From a virus: DNA of 31,637 nucleotides. The stretch is taken from the IMG/VR virus record IMGVR_UViG_3300020183_000303, positions 1 to 31,637 of that record; one strand, written 5' to 3'. The notes below the pieces were generated by a model, which was not told where the DNA came from, made no database searches, and saw nothing but the letters and a program-made list of their open reading frames with translations. Positions 21,680 through 30,061 of this stretch are shown here, one piece after another (positions within the stretch are counted from its first letter, which is position 1; every line of letters starts with the position of its first letter). The position numbers and the translations under genes were made by a program.

Positions 21680-23026
21680 TTATTTTGGTGCAACCTTATT
21701 AAGAATACCTTGAACTTGGGGGTCAATAAGAGCAGGATTTCTAGTTTGAGAAACCCCTCTTCTTCTCACAATTTCTCCTTTTGCATTGATTGTTTCCGAA
21801 GGATAAAGCAAATCAATTTCTTCATTTTGATCTTGTGTAAGTTCCCCTTTTTTCACAAGCATATCACGTTGGTTTTTTGCCCCATATGCAACATCAAGAA
21901 GTTTTTCAGTAAGCCTCAACCACTCCCTATTAAATGCTTCTGGAGTTTGAGATCCCTCTAGGCTTGTTGCTGCATCACGGACAATTGCAACATCTTTATC
22001 AGAAACATTTCCAAGAGATGCACCTGTTGGGGAATTCTGTCTCATTGATTGAATCTCTTCCAATGTAAGGGATGACTTAACTCTATCAATAATTGACTTA
22101 AGTGATCTTGTTTCAGTTCCTGGAATATTACCAGCAACAATTCTTGACATTGCAGGTATTACTCCTCCTTGTGGCTCTAAATCAGAATACCTTCTTTTAA
22201 TTTCAAACAAATCTTGTGTAAGTGTTACAGCTTTTGATTCTTTTGCTTCTTGCGCCCGTTTTTCTTTAGCCTGCTGCGGATTAAAAGCTTCTACAATTTC
22301 AACTTTTCCTGTTGCTGGGTCGATTCTTGTAATAACTTGTTTTCCATCTGCTTGCTGAACCGGCTGCTCGTAAACCTGTGGTTGATACGGCACACCAACA
22401 TCACCAGAGATTTGCGCTTGCATTAATGGTGAGAATTGCCCGGCAAGTCTTTCATTCACCACTCTTGTGTTGATGTCTCCAACCGAAAGAGGTAATCCCG
22501 CTGTGCTGTATCTTGTTCCGCTTTGTTCACCAACAAGAACCTGCGTGTTGTCTTCAAGACGCTGGAGGGTTTTCTTTTCCTTTCGCTGGATGTCTAGCGC
22601 AACTTTGTAGTCAGCATCAAACTCTTTGTAAAGCCTTGCAAGCGTATTGTTATCCCCGATAAGCGCAGCATCCGCATAGTCACGAAGCGACTCTGGATTC
22701 AACGCAATGTTTCGCGCTTGGGACTGCTTGGCGAGATTTTCGATTGAAGCAGCAAGATCAGTTGGTAGTTCCTCAACTTTCTCCTTTTCTCCTGCTGATT
22801 TAGTTGTTTTTAGATTTGCAGAATAAACTTGCCCAAGTGCTGAAAGGTTGCCAGCAATTGATTCATCTCTCTTGTTGATCTTATCAGAAATTTGCCGAGC
22901 GAACAAATCCGCTTCTTGGTTTAGACCTTTTTCGCGAAGATATTCAATTTGGTCATCAGCAGCAGAGATTGCTTGGCTGAATTTAGGGCCAAAGTTTTGG
23001 CCAGCAAGTTGTTCAGATAGCTTCAT
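21680..23026 (-). CDS. Internal virion protein with coiled coils
   Basis: A 448 aa hydrophilic helical protein. A long N-terminal coiled coil (AADDQIEYLREKGLNQEADL) precedes a glutamine-rich centre. The C-terminal domain carries SLKSIIDRVKSSLTLEEIQS and QNSPTGASLGNVSDKDVAIV, a pattern common in phage internal or tail proteins (SPTGAxGLGxLS type). I chose ATG 23026; the longer frame would need a TTG start at 23038 inside the previous gene's end. Its base composition is very AT-rich (about 30% G+C at 21781-21840). A structural or ejection role is inferred. Confidence 0.7.
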   Translation of the reverse strand: MKLSEQLAGQNFGPKFSQAISAADDQIEYLREKGLNQEADLFARQISDKINKRDESIAGNLSALGQVYSANLKTTKSAGEKEKVEELPTDLAASIENLAKQSQARNIALNPESLRDYADAALIGDNNTLARLYKEFDADYKVALDIQRKEKKTLQRLEDNTQVLVGEQSGTRYSTAGLPLSVGDINTRVVNERLAGQFSPLMQAQISGDVGVPYQPQVYEQPVQQADGKQVITRIDPATGKVEIVEAFNPQQAKEKRAQEAKESKAVTLTQDLFEIKRRYSDLEPQGGVIPAMSRIVAGNIPGTETRSLKSIIDRVKSSLTLEEIQSMRQNSPTGASLGNVSDKDVAIVRDAATSLEGSQTPEAFNREWLRLTEKLLDVAYGAKNQRDMLVKKGELTQDQNEEIDLLYPSETINAKGEIVRRRGVSQTRNPALIDPQVQGILNKVAPK

Positions 23027-23027
23027 T

Positions 23028-23507
23028 TTATTGATCAAAAATACTTACAGCAGGAGCATTCTGCCTATTACCACCCATCTGCGACATACGCTGACGCTGC
23101 ATATCAATCTGCTCATCTTTCATAAACAGATTTGTGTAGTCGCTCAAAGATTTCTGACCAGATGAAAGAAGTGCCGCTTTCTCGTATGGAGAAACACCAG
23201 GATCATTTGCCATCGACAACAGGCTGTCGATTTGTGCAGCTAGTCCCGGAACCTTGTCGCCCAGCAATGTTTTTGCGCTATTGAGATAATTCTCTGCACT
23301 CTTGGACTGCGCGTTAAACATTGAAGTTTGTTTCTTCATGTCTGCAAAATTAGTAATTGCGCTGCCGATGGATTTACCAAGGTCGGCGTATGCTTGCCCT
23401 TGGATTTCTCCTGCCTTAGCAAACCCGCTGTAGTCTTGTCTGAAAAGACTTGGGTCTACACCTGCACCGAGCATCTGCCCTCTTCCGTATGTTCCTGCTA
23501 TTGCCAT
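23028..23507 (-). CDS. Small internal virion protein
   Basis: A 159 aa protein, glycine-rich at the start (MAIAGTYGRGQMLGAGVDPS) and helical later (MKKQTSMFNAQSKSAENYLN), with a polar C-terminus rich in Q, M and R. It lies between a PP-loop enzyme and the coiled-coil internal protein. Its composition fits a minor ejection protein. The leader ctaaaattATG belongs to a recurrent late-gene type (aatt before ATG) without SD. Confidence 0.65.
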   Translation of the reverse strand: MAIAGTYGRGQMLGAGVDPSLFRQDYSGFAKAGEIQGQAYADLGKSIGSAITNFADMKKQTSMFNAQSKSAENYLNSAKTLLGDKVPGLAAQIDSLLSMANDPGVSPYEKAALLSSGQKSLSDYTNLFMKDEQIDMQRQRMSQMGGNRQNAPAVSIFDQ

Positions 23508-23511
23508 AATT

Positions 23512-24318
23512 TTAGTTTGTCATGTATGATGGGATTGTTTGGTCGGCCCAGACGACCCTTGACGATACGTTTTCTATCACGCAATCAAGTTTTGGGCAAT
23601 GAACGAATTTAGGTGCGGACTCCCGGCGATCTACGCAGGCCGTGCAAGCATGGACATAATCGCAGTTGTGTGTGCGGTCTGCTTTTTCGCGCCACTTTCC
23701 ATCCACCTTCTCATACCGGCTTGTCTGAATCGGAACATCATGTTCCTCGCAATACTGAAACACATCATCGTGCGTCCAATCCTTCATCGGAAAAAACGCA
23801 TTACATTGCCCAGGATTAATCCTCACATCAATTCTTGTTCCTGCGTCTCCACCATAAATCGGGTCGCTATCGCACAGCTTGTGTCCTACAAGCATCCCGT
23901 CCCACCCAGCAGCAATCCCATGGCTTTTGGGCCGATGGTAAATATCCAACGCACAAACCCATGGCTGTCCTTCCTCAATCGGGGTGATTCCGGTTGGGCA
24001 GGTCATGTCCGTCGAGTCAAAAATGTATTTGTTTTGGATCTCAAACTCATCATCTGTTTGCTGAAAATTACTGTATGTTGGATGCCACGTGTAAACTTCT
24101 AGCCCCCATTCCTCAATAATCCTGTTCTGAAATGCGTATTTGTGTGGCTGCCATTGCTCACGATAAAACACAACAGGAGTTTTCGCTCCAACTTTGTTGA
24201 AAACAAGATCAAGCAATGCCATGCTGTCTTTGCCACCACTCCATGCAAGAACTGGTTTGCTAGAATGCTTCAAGCAAAGATCAATGTTTCGCAGTGCTTT
24301 CTGTATTTTGATTTCCAT
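23512..24318 (-). CDS. PP-loop ATPase, PAPS-reductase-like
   Basis: A 268 aa enzyme of the phosphoadenosine-phosphosulfate reductase/adenine-nucleotide alpha-hydrolase family. The PP-loop SGGKDS (27-32) binds nucleotide, and LAWSGGKDSMALLDLVF is a classical core. Later segments (MLVGHKLCDSDP; CNAFFPMKDWTHDDVFQYCE) also fit. A C-terminal cysteine group (HNCDYVHACTACVDR, then HCPKLDC) may bind metal or take part in thiol chemistry. Relatives reduce PAPS, or activate bases in tRNA thiolation and DNA phosphorothioation (DndC); which applies here is unclear. No dnd-type partners are present. It is an enzyme inserted among virion genes, coupled by TAATG to the previous gene. Confidence 0.85.
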   Translation of the reverse strand: MEIKIQKALRNIDLCLKHSSKPVLAWSGGKDSMALLDLVFNKVGAKTPVVFYREQWQPHKYAFQNRIIEEWGLEVYTWHPTYSNFQQTDDEFEIQNKYIFDSTDMTCPTGITPIEEGQPWVCALDIYHRPKSHGIAAGWDGMLVGHKLCDSDPIYGGDAGTRIDVRINPGQCNAFFPMKDWTHDDVFQYCEEHDVPIQTSRYEKVDGKWREKADRTHNCDYVHACTACVDRRESAPKFVHCPKLDCVIENVSSRVVWADQTIPSYMTN

Positions 24319-25181
24319 TAGATTGCAACAATCGCAGCTCCAGCAACCGCGCCACCAGCACTCATCAACCCAGCACTCCTTGAAGCACGCGCTTGTGCGT
24401 TGGCACTCTGTGCCGCAACTTGGTTTGCTCTATTCGCAGCACCGATGTTCAGCGCGGTTCCAATGTCGTAAAGCTGCGGCGTTCCTGCACCAATCGCGCC
24501 CAGCCCAAGGCCCACTTGCTTCTGCCCAGCCGTGTAGGACGTAGGCAAACCACCAAGAATTTCAAGCAACGGGGACGTGTAGAACGCCTGCCCAAGCTCA
24601 AATGCTCTGCCTCCTGCTTGTGCTGCTTCCGCCCTGGCTTCCTGCTGAACCCCCCTGCGGTACACATCCCTATTGAGGATCTCGCTTGCCACGGAGCCGG
24701 TGGAGCCAAGCATACCACGCTGACCAAACGCCTCGCGGGTCTGCTGTGTTACATCCCGCTGTTCTTGCGGGGAAAGCTGGCGTTGATCTGCTCTGCGGTA
24801 AGCCTGCTCTGCCGCACGGGTGGCGGCTTGTACTTGTGCCGCAGACTCCGGGGAGAGCGTCTCCATCAATCCTCGGCCAATCCCAGCCTGCCCAGTCATC
24901 CCAAGGATCTCTGCCTGCCGTGCCGCTTGAAGCTGCCGCTGGGATTCCTCCGTAGCTAACGAGCCAAGGCCGAATAATCCTTGTTGCCCACCTACTCCAC
25001 CAAGGAACGCAGAAATGTCACCAAGGTTTAGCCCTTGGAACTCCGGGCGATACTGCCGTTCAGATCCAAGAATTGTTGGAAGCTGCCCTTGGAAACCAGA
25101 GACGTATGATTGGATTTCCGAACCAAGTTCCGCCGCCCCTACTTGCGGTGCTTTTGCTTTTTTACTTTTTAGGAAACTCAT
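24318..25181 (-). CDS. Internal virion protein, alanine/glutamine-rich
   Basis: A 287 aa protein with a basic N-terminus, a long helical Q/A/R-rich centre (EESQRQLQAARQAEILGMTG; SAAQVQAATRAAEQAYRRAD) and a hydrophobic glycine/alanine-rich end (SAGGAVAGAAIVAI) that could be a membrane segment. This plan is common in the first ejection protein of podoviruses. GC content is markedly higher than in the next genes. The 3' end overlaps the PP-loop gene by one base (TAATG). Confidence 0.68.
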   Translation of the reverse strand: MSFLKSKKAKAPQVGAAELGSEIQSYVSGFQGQLPTILGSERQYRPEFQGLNLGDISAFLGGVGGQQGLFGLGSLATEESQRQLQAARQAEILGMTGQAGIGRGLMETLSPESAAQVQAATRAAEQAYRRADQRQLSPQEQRDVTQQTREAFGQRGMLGSTGSVASEILNRDVYRRGVQQEARAEAAQAGGRAFELGQAFYTSPLLEILGGLPTSYTAGQKQVGLGLGAIGAGTPQLYDIGTALNIGAANRANQVAAQSANAQARASRSAGLMSAGGAVAGAAIVAI

Positions 25182-25183
25182 AC

Positions 25184-25519
25184 TTACTTCAGTTTGGAAT
25201 ACATCTTTTGAATATCAATTACGCGCATCCTGTCCGATCCTTTTGTTTGTCGTTGGAATGCAACGTATCTAACTTGGTTGAGAAACGGCTTGAAAATGGA
25301 ACGCATACACCCACCTCCCCAAGTAAAGTAAATGCAGTTGTGCTTATCGCATGGCGCAATTGGTTGCTCTGGGTCACTTGAGTCACAAAAGTAAACCATA
25401 GCAAAGTAATCAGGGTGGCACAGAACAGCACCATAGCAAAGATGCCAGTTGAATATGTCTGTAAACCTTGTACCTGCTTCTTCATATTTTGCTATTGCTT
25501 TTGCTAGGTGTTGGTTCAT
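25184..25519 (-). CDS. Small virion-region protein, unknown function
   Basis: A 111 aa protein with several cysteines and aromatics (NWHLCYGAVLCHPDYFAMVY; YFTWGGGCMRSIFKPF) and a C-terminus with a basic strand (YVAFQRQTKGSDRMRVIDIQ). I do not recognise it firmly; it loosely resembles small phage proteins with an acyltransferase-like fold. It overlaps the fibre gene (ATGA). Another 88-codon frame with a hydrophobic stretch runs inside it (25219-25485); I treat that as a shadow. Confidence 0.68.
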   Translation of the reverse strand: MNQHLAKAIAKYEEAGTRFTDIFNWHLCYGAVLCHPDYFAMVYFCDSSDPEQPIAPCDKHNCIYFTWGGGCMRSIFKPFLNQVRYVAFQRQTKGSDRMRVIDIQKMYSKLK

Positions 25520-26424
25520 CCGATAAACATAACATTTAAGAATCGAGCGTCGTCAGGATGATAAACATGACCTTGATAAATAGTATTTAATTGAGTTGTG
25601 CCAAGTGTATCTTCACTTCCCAAAGAAGAGAACGCACCGGGATAGTGCTGTCCAGTTACAAATGTTGCATAATTAACATTTGGCATTGGCGTTGTAAAAT
25701 TTAATACAATATGATCATCGTTCGAACTGTACCATGATGCTGTAGATATATTTCCCGATCCTTGTATTGCTACGAATTGGGCGGTTACATTACCAGTTGT
25801 TGAACTTCCCGTGTGGTTGACAACAAACTCATTTGCATTTGCGGAAGATGTGACAGTATAAAGCCCATCTGTTCCGCTTCCACTTGTAAAGTCCAGTCTA
25901 ATTTTATCATTGGTTTTTAAGCCATGATTAACAATAGTGACTGTTGTTTCTGTCGCAGTTCTTGAATAAGTTCCAGTTTTGTATGCACCAGTTCTAACGG
26001 AACCAACAAATGGGTTTAGTTTGGCCCATGCCCTAGCTCCATAGATTGGTGCAGAACCAGTTTGTGCGCCATCAAGTTTGGCGGCTGTGATGTTGGCATT
26101 AATAATTTCCGCTGTGCCAACAGAGCTGTCTGCCATCTGTGCTTGCTGAACTGCGTTGTCAGCAATTTTAGCGTTTGTAACCGCATCGTCTGCGATCTTT
26201 GCGGTCGTCACATTGGAGTCCGCAATCTTCGCGGTAGTCACTGCATTTGACGCAATGTTGCCGCTGTCAATTGTTTTGACCACAATCGTACCTGACGCAA
26301 GTTGAGTGGTGACATTGTCAACCGATGATGGGTCAAACGTGGCGTTATCGACAAGATTGTTGAGACTAGTACTTGTGACCTGATCTCCGTCCGAAAACGT
26401 GGTTCCTTTGACTAATACTCCCAT
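25516..26424 (-). CDS. Tail fibre-like protein with 10-residue repeats
   Basis: A 302 aa protein. After a short N-terminus, residues 56-125 consist of about seven 10-residue repeats (consensus KIADxxVTxA, e.g. KIADSNVTTA, KIADDAVTNA, KIADNAVQQA), a type found in fibrous or trimeric phage proteins. A central beta module begins TVTIVNHGLKTNDKIRLDFT and a C-terminal domain ends in DARFLNVMFIG. It likely forms a fibre or spike recognising the host. The stop is followed by an ATGA overlap to the next gene. The aatt-type leader precedes the ATG. Confidence 0.72.
   Translation of the reverse strand: MGVLVKGTTFSDGDQVTSTSLNNLVDNATFDPSSVDNVTTQLASGTIVVKTIDSGNIASNAVTTAKIADSNVTTAKIADDAVTNAKIADNAVQQAQMADSSVGTAEIINANITAAKLDGAQTGSAPIYGARAWAKLNPFVGSVRTGAYKTGTYSRTATETTVTIVNHGLKTNDKIRLDFTSGSGTDGLYTVTSSANANEFVVNHTGSSTTGNVTAQFVAIQGSGNISTASWYSSNDDHIVLNFTTPMPNVNYATFVTGQHYPGAFSSLGSEDTLGTTQLNTIYQGHVYHPDDARFLNVMFIG
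26050..26259 (-). repeat. Tandem 30-bp repeats coding for the fibre decapeptide
   Basis: Seven consecutive units of about 30 bp encode KIADxxVTxA-like decapeptides (residues 56-125 of the fibre). The DNA copies are diverged but still recognisable, for example atctttgcggtcgtcac and atcttcgcggtagtcac on the plus strand. Copy number may vary between related phages by slippage or recombination. Confidence 0.7.
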
Positions 26425-26427
26425 AAT

Positions 26428-28911
26428 TTAGTATTGTGAAATTGTTTGTCTATTCGTAATTGTCCCGTCAACTGTGATAGAATTGACTTTGGGTCGCCCC
26501 ACAGGAGCAGATCCTACGAGGTTGGCTGATATTGTCAATGTTCCGTAAAGTCCACGGGGGTTCCCTAACCTCATTCGGAAGTTCCCGGTTTCTCCTCCGG
26601 GAAGGTCTGTTCCAATCAGGTCGTTCACGGTAGAAACCAAAAACTTATCTGTATCTGGGTCTTCGCTGCTAAAGTAGAAGTCTACGTCCGACGAATCTAC
26701 ATCGGATTGTAGTTGAACCTGCGCTCGATGGAACTTTTTCCGCTCGTAGTTGGACTCACCCAACTGATAGCCCCTGCTTACAAGCTCGTAATTTACGTTA
26801 GCCTCATTGCTACCACCAAGGACGTTGGTCGAAAACAAGTCAACGGCTTGTCCTCTGGCGTCAACTTCGTGGATTCCTCCAGTTTCGTTGATCAAATACA
26901 ACGCATTACGCTCCTCAAACTGACCAATGTGGAAATTGGTGATGTTGAACTCTGGAATTGCGTAGGTGTCGATGCTTTCCCACGCTTGATTCAACGTGTT
27001 GAAAATAAGCACGGCATTGTTTCCGGGAGCATCATCCGCACCTTTGCTGGAATCCAGTGGAACCGCCAGCCAATACCGGTTGTTGAAAAACACACCAACA
27101 GCCTTGGTGGCCAAACTGTTGTTGATCCTGTCAATAAACGGCTGGATGTTCTTTGAGAGGGGTTCTTGGGTTCCGCGAAGGTTGTATTCGTCGATGAACT
27201 CGACCCCGTAAACGCCGCTATCTGACAGGAAGAACGTAGCATTCCCCTTGGACACCACGGACTTTCTAGCAAGGCATCCAATCTCACGGGTCAACTCGGT
27301 GACCACAGTATCCGCTAGTGTACCCTGTGTGCCACGGATAAGGTGGATGCTGTTCCGATTGAGAACCATTAGGTTGTCGTCGTAGAACGGCTGCATCGCC
27401 ACAATGTAGTCTGCAATACCTGCGGTAATCGAGAACTGGCTGTAAATCTGGTCAAACGTATTTGAGTCCAAAATATCGGAAACTACGATCTCTGACCAAA
27501 TATCCCTGCTTGCATACGTCGGTGACGCCGCAGAGCCGGTGGTTTCGTACAAATATGGCCCCCACAGTCTCCGCTGGAAATAAATTGCCCACGGCAACGC
27601 TGGTTGGTGGGTGAATCCTCCACCCTGCGAGAACCTTCCGCTAAAGTCGAACTTGTCCGTATTCGTTCCGGTGAACTCCCCGGCAGGAACGTAGAACTTG
27701 ATGTACTGGCCGTCTGCCTCTACCACCTCGTAGCGGTTCCCTTGGAGTTGGGCAAGCTCCGGGATCTCTGTAAAGTGTACTGTGACAAAATCACCCTTCT
27801 TGATCGTGGTGTTGCCCCCAACACCAACGTCAGCAGTCAACAACCCATCGGATACAGTGACATCCCCAGCCTCGATGGAGAACGATTGTGGGGCCGTGTA
27901 CGGGCCTCCTTGAACCTTTGTAAATCCAGATGCCACCATTGTCGCATTGGACGTATTATAAGTTACATTAGGAGACGTGAGTGCAAACGTGAAGGTATCT
28001 GCCGATGGTGCCCCTGTCACCGTTCGCAACCCATTGGGGTCTGTATCAACTCCAAAACCAGTCAAACCGCTTATTGTCACTTGGTCTCCGGTTGTCAGTC
28101 CGTGTGCCGTGACGGTTATGGTCACCGAGCCTGAAGCAAGAGACCCAGCCGAAATTGGTCTCCCAATTGGAATCCACTCAAGACCCCGTTGTCCATCGCG
28201 GAAGATAAACACCTTGTCAAACGCTTGGATGAGTTCAACTGGTTCGCTGATCACCACATCTGACGGGTACGGAATGCTTGTCACGCTGTAGTCGCTCAAC
28301 GCAACACGCTTGGCCTCCAAGTTGGTTGCAAGAACGATGCTTTCTTCAACATTGTTCGTCGGGTCGCTATAAAGACAAGATCCGTAAATGGCACTCACCG
28401 CCTTGTCGTCAACCTGCGTCTGCACCTTCCCATAAGTCCCGTCTGGCGTAAGAGACTCATTCCCGCCAGTATTCTCAAATGTCAAAGTTGTCGCTGTTGC
28501 AGCCGTCATTAGGTATGCACCGGGGACAACAGGAGTCGCGCCACTTAACGGATTCGTGGAGACGCTCACATCACCCAACGTCGCGTAAGCCGTACCAGTT
28601 AACCCGTGAGCAGACGAAAATGTCAACGTCACCAAATTGCCAGACCTAGCTGCAGATGACACAGTCTTGGCAGTATTAATCACAAAGAAATCCAACCTCA
28701 ATGGAAACGATGTCGTTGCCAACGCACCACTACGAAGTTCAAGACCCTTCCTCGGTTGCCAATACCCGTCGATCCGCCCATTCCTGGAAAGCACCACCTC
28801 ACCGGCCTTCAGTTGGTTTGGCTGCAACCTCTGGTTCATCCCAACAAACGCCACATCCCCATCAGTAAGAATCTGATCGTCTAATCCACCAAATGATCCA
28901 TACGCCGGCAT
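26428..28911 (-). CDS. Tail nozzle (tail tubular protein B-like)
   Basis: An 827 aa, beta-rich protein. Length, the opening (FGGLDDQILTDGDVAFVGMN), the many repeated strand patterns and its pairing with an adaptor gene fit the nozzle proteins at the end of short tails (gp12 of T7). Two HGL-type beta modules occur (SSAHGLTGTAYATLGD near 98 and TAHGLTTGDQVTISGL near 270), and the following NRYWLAVPLDSSKG-type segments suggest a propeller-like core. Its coding strand is strongly G/T-rich, like its neighbours. Short intergenic spacing (3 bases) joins it to the fibre gene. Confidence 0.72.
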   Translation of the reverse strand: MPAYGSFGGLDDQILTDGDVAFVGMNQRLQPNQLKAGEVVLSRNGRIDGYWQPRKGLELRSGALATTSFPLRLDFFVINTAKTVSSAARSGNLVTLTFSSAHGLTGTAYATLGDVSVSTNPLSGATPVVPGAYLMTAATATTLTFENTGGNESLTPDGTYGKVQTQVDDKAVSAIYGSCLYSDPTNNVEESIVLATNLEAKRVALSDYSVTSIPYPSDVVISEPVELIQAFDKVFIFRDGQRGLEWIPIGRPISAGSLASGSVTITVTAHGLTTGDQVTISGLTGFGVDTDPNGLRTVTGAPSADTFTFALTSPNVTYNTSNATMVASGFTKVQGGPYTAPQSFSIEAGDVTVSDGLLTADVGVGGNTTIKKGDFVTVHFTEIPELAQLQGNRYEVVEADGQYIKFYVPAGEFTGTNTDKFDFSGRFSQGGGFTHQPALPWAIYFQRRLWGPYLYETTGSAASPTYASRDIWSEIVVSDILDSNTFDQIYSQFSITAGIADYIVAMQPFYDDNLMVLNRNSIHLIRGTQGTLADTVVTELTREIGCLARKSVVSKGNATFFLSDSGVYGVEFIDEYNLRGTQEPLSKNIQPFIDRINNSLATKAVGVFFNNRYWLAVPLDSSKGADDAPGNNAVLIFNTLNQAWESIDTYAIPEFNITNFHIGQFEERNALYLINETGGIHEVDARGQAVDLFSTNVLGGSNEANVNYELVSRGYQLGESNYERKKFHRAQVQLQSDVDSSDVDFYFSSEDPDTDKFLVSTVNDLIGTDLPGGETGNFRMRLGNPRGLYGTLTISANLVGSAPVGRPKVNSITVDGTITNRQTISQY

Positions 28912-28912
28912 A

Positions 28913-29440
28913 TTAACTCAAACAGGTTGCTTGCATCCGCATACGAACAGGGATCAACGATTTAGACCCCTCTCCGGTTGCTGTCGCCAAGAATACTTCA
29001 ACATAATCGTCTTTTTCAAGCTCCAGTATCCACATCGAGTGCAGCTTCCCAACTCCGTTGTTCGGGATAGTCGCATTGCACTGCGTAGCATCAATCACAC
29101 CACCATTCTTACCCAACTTGATCGAAACCTGCACGGATGACCCAGTCGAGTGCTTAACGTCCAAGGTGGCAACCACATTGAAAAACCTCGTCTGACTGCC
29201 CACATACGTCAACCTACCATTGTTGCCAGGACTATCAAAGTACAACGCACTCGCCGTATCCAACGTCGTGGTGTTGTCCACCTTCACATACGTCTCGGTA
29301 ATCGTCGCGCTAGTCGTATTCCCCTGAAAGTAAATCTGACCCCGAGGCTGCCTACGCAACCCCACATCCCAATTCACCAAACCCAACTGCCCCTTCAACC
29401 ACGAAAGGCTACGATCACCAACTGTCGTCTTAACCAACAT
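28913..29440 (-). CDS. Virion surface protein, beta-rich
   Basis: A 175 aa protein, mostly beta-structured (ATITETYVKVDNTTTLDTAS; TRFFNVVATLDVKHSTGSSV) with a final strand pair (DDYVEVFLATATGEGSKSLI). This resembles jelly-roll or C1q-like domains used by phages for surface or fibre proteins. It overlaps neither neighbour but is only 1 base from the nozzle gene. Function inferred. Confidence 0.62.
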   Translation of the reverse strand: MLVKTTVGDRSLSWLKGQLGLVNWDVGLRRQPRGQIYFQGNTTSATITETYVKVDNTTTLDTASALYFDSPGNNGRLTYVGSQTRFFNVVATLDVKHSTGSSVQVSIKLGKNGGVIDATQCNATIPNNGVGKLHSMWILELEKDDYVEVFLATATGEGSKSLIPVRMRMQATCLS

Positions 29441-29446
29441 CCAGCA

Positions 29447-29701
29447 TCAATCGTCAAGATACGCAACCACTACCCCAGAGCTTAAACTAATGTAGTGAAT
29501 CGCACCCATGAAAACCTGCCCAGCCTTCAAATCAAAAGTCCCAACATTAGGATTATCAATGTTATTAAACCCAAGGCCCATCTGGGAATCCTCAATCGCC
29601 AAAATCGCCCTCCAACTACCCTCAACCCCACCACCACTAGATGGGTTAAATACATTACCACCCTGTTGCCCCTGCAATAAATATGACTCTCCCCTTGGCA
29701 T
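29447..29701 (-). CDS. Small virion-region protein, paralogue 2
   Basis: An 84 aa protein. Its N-terminus (MPRGESYLLQGQQGG) and the stretch GSWRAILAIEDSQ match the next gene upstream (MARGDSYQLQGQQGG, GSFRWIQAIEDTV). The rest differs, with a glycine-rich loop and a beta-rich end (HYISLSSGVVVAYLDD versus VQISSGTAVVYSD). The two are tandem paralogues, 3 bases apart. The pattern recalls small head-fibre or surface proteins. Role unknown. Confidence 0.72.
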   Translation of the reverse strand: MPRGESYLLQGQQGGNVFNPSSGGGVEGSWRAILAIEDSQMGLGFNNIDNPNVGTFDLKAGQVFMGAIHYISLSSGVVVAYLDD

Positions 29702-29704
29702 ACG

Positions 29705-29965
29705 TCAGTCAGAGTAAACAACCGCAGTCCCACTCGAAATCTGCACCTTCGTAAACTTACCACCCAACCCAGTCCCAGCAGCCAACGTCTTCCCATCCAA
29801 GTCAATGATGTCCGTCAAATTCCCAGCAGTCTCACCAGTGTCACACAACAACACAGTGTCCTCAATCGCCTGTATCCACCGGAAACTCCCAGTAACACTA
29901 TCCGCCCCAGTCAACACAACACCCCCCTGCTGACCCTGCAATTGATACGAATCTCCTCTAGCCAT
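29705..29965 (-). CDS. Small virion-region protein, paralogue 1
   Basis: An 86 aa protein, the first gene of the late block. It shares an N-terminal xRGxSYxLQGQQGG motif, the GSFRWIQAIED segment and the terminal beta strand with its neighbour. Strong alternation of hydrophobic and polar residues suggests a small beta sandwich. First position after the candidate late promoters implies high expression, so a structural surface protein is plausible. The leader is agagaattATG, with no SD. Confidence 0.72.
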   Translation of the reverse strand: MARGDSYQLQGQQGGVVLTGADSVTGSFRWIQAIEDTVLLCDTGETAGNLTDIIDLDGKTLAAGTGLGGKFTKVQISSGTAVVYSD

Positions 29966-30021
29966 AATTCTCTATGTAAGTTATCACAGCCGCAGTTCAC
30001 TCCCCGCAGCCAACACACAAC

Positions 30022-30051
30022 CCAATACACCACCACACCACACCCTGTCAA
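30022..30051 (-). promoter_or_regulatory. Candidate late promoter, proximal
   Basis: On the minus strand TTGACA (30046-30051) is followed after 18 bases by TATTGG (30022-30027). The -35 is perfect; the -10 is weak. A start near 30015 would give a 50-base leader before the first late gene. Two direct repeats sit immediately upstream, so an activator may compensate for the weak -10. Confidence 0.48.
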
Positions 30052-30061
30052 TACCCCCCAT

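Noticed and set aside
25219-25485. 88-codon frame with a hydrophobic stretch inside the 25184-25519 gene
   Set aside because: It begins MKK and has a membrane-like segment, which raised the thought of an embedded lysis gene, but the context is virion assembly and the host gene explains the open frame.
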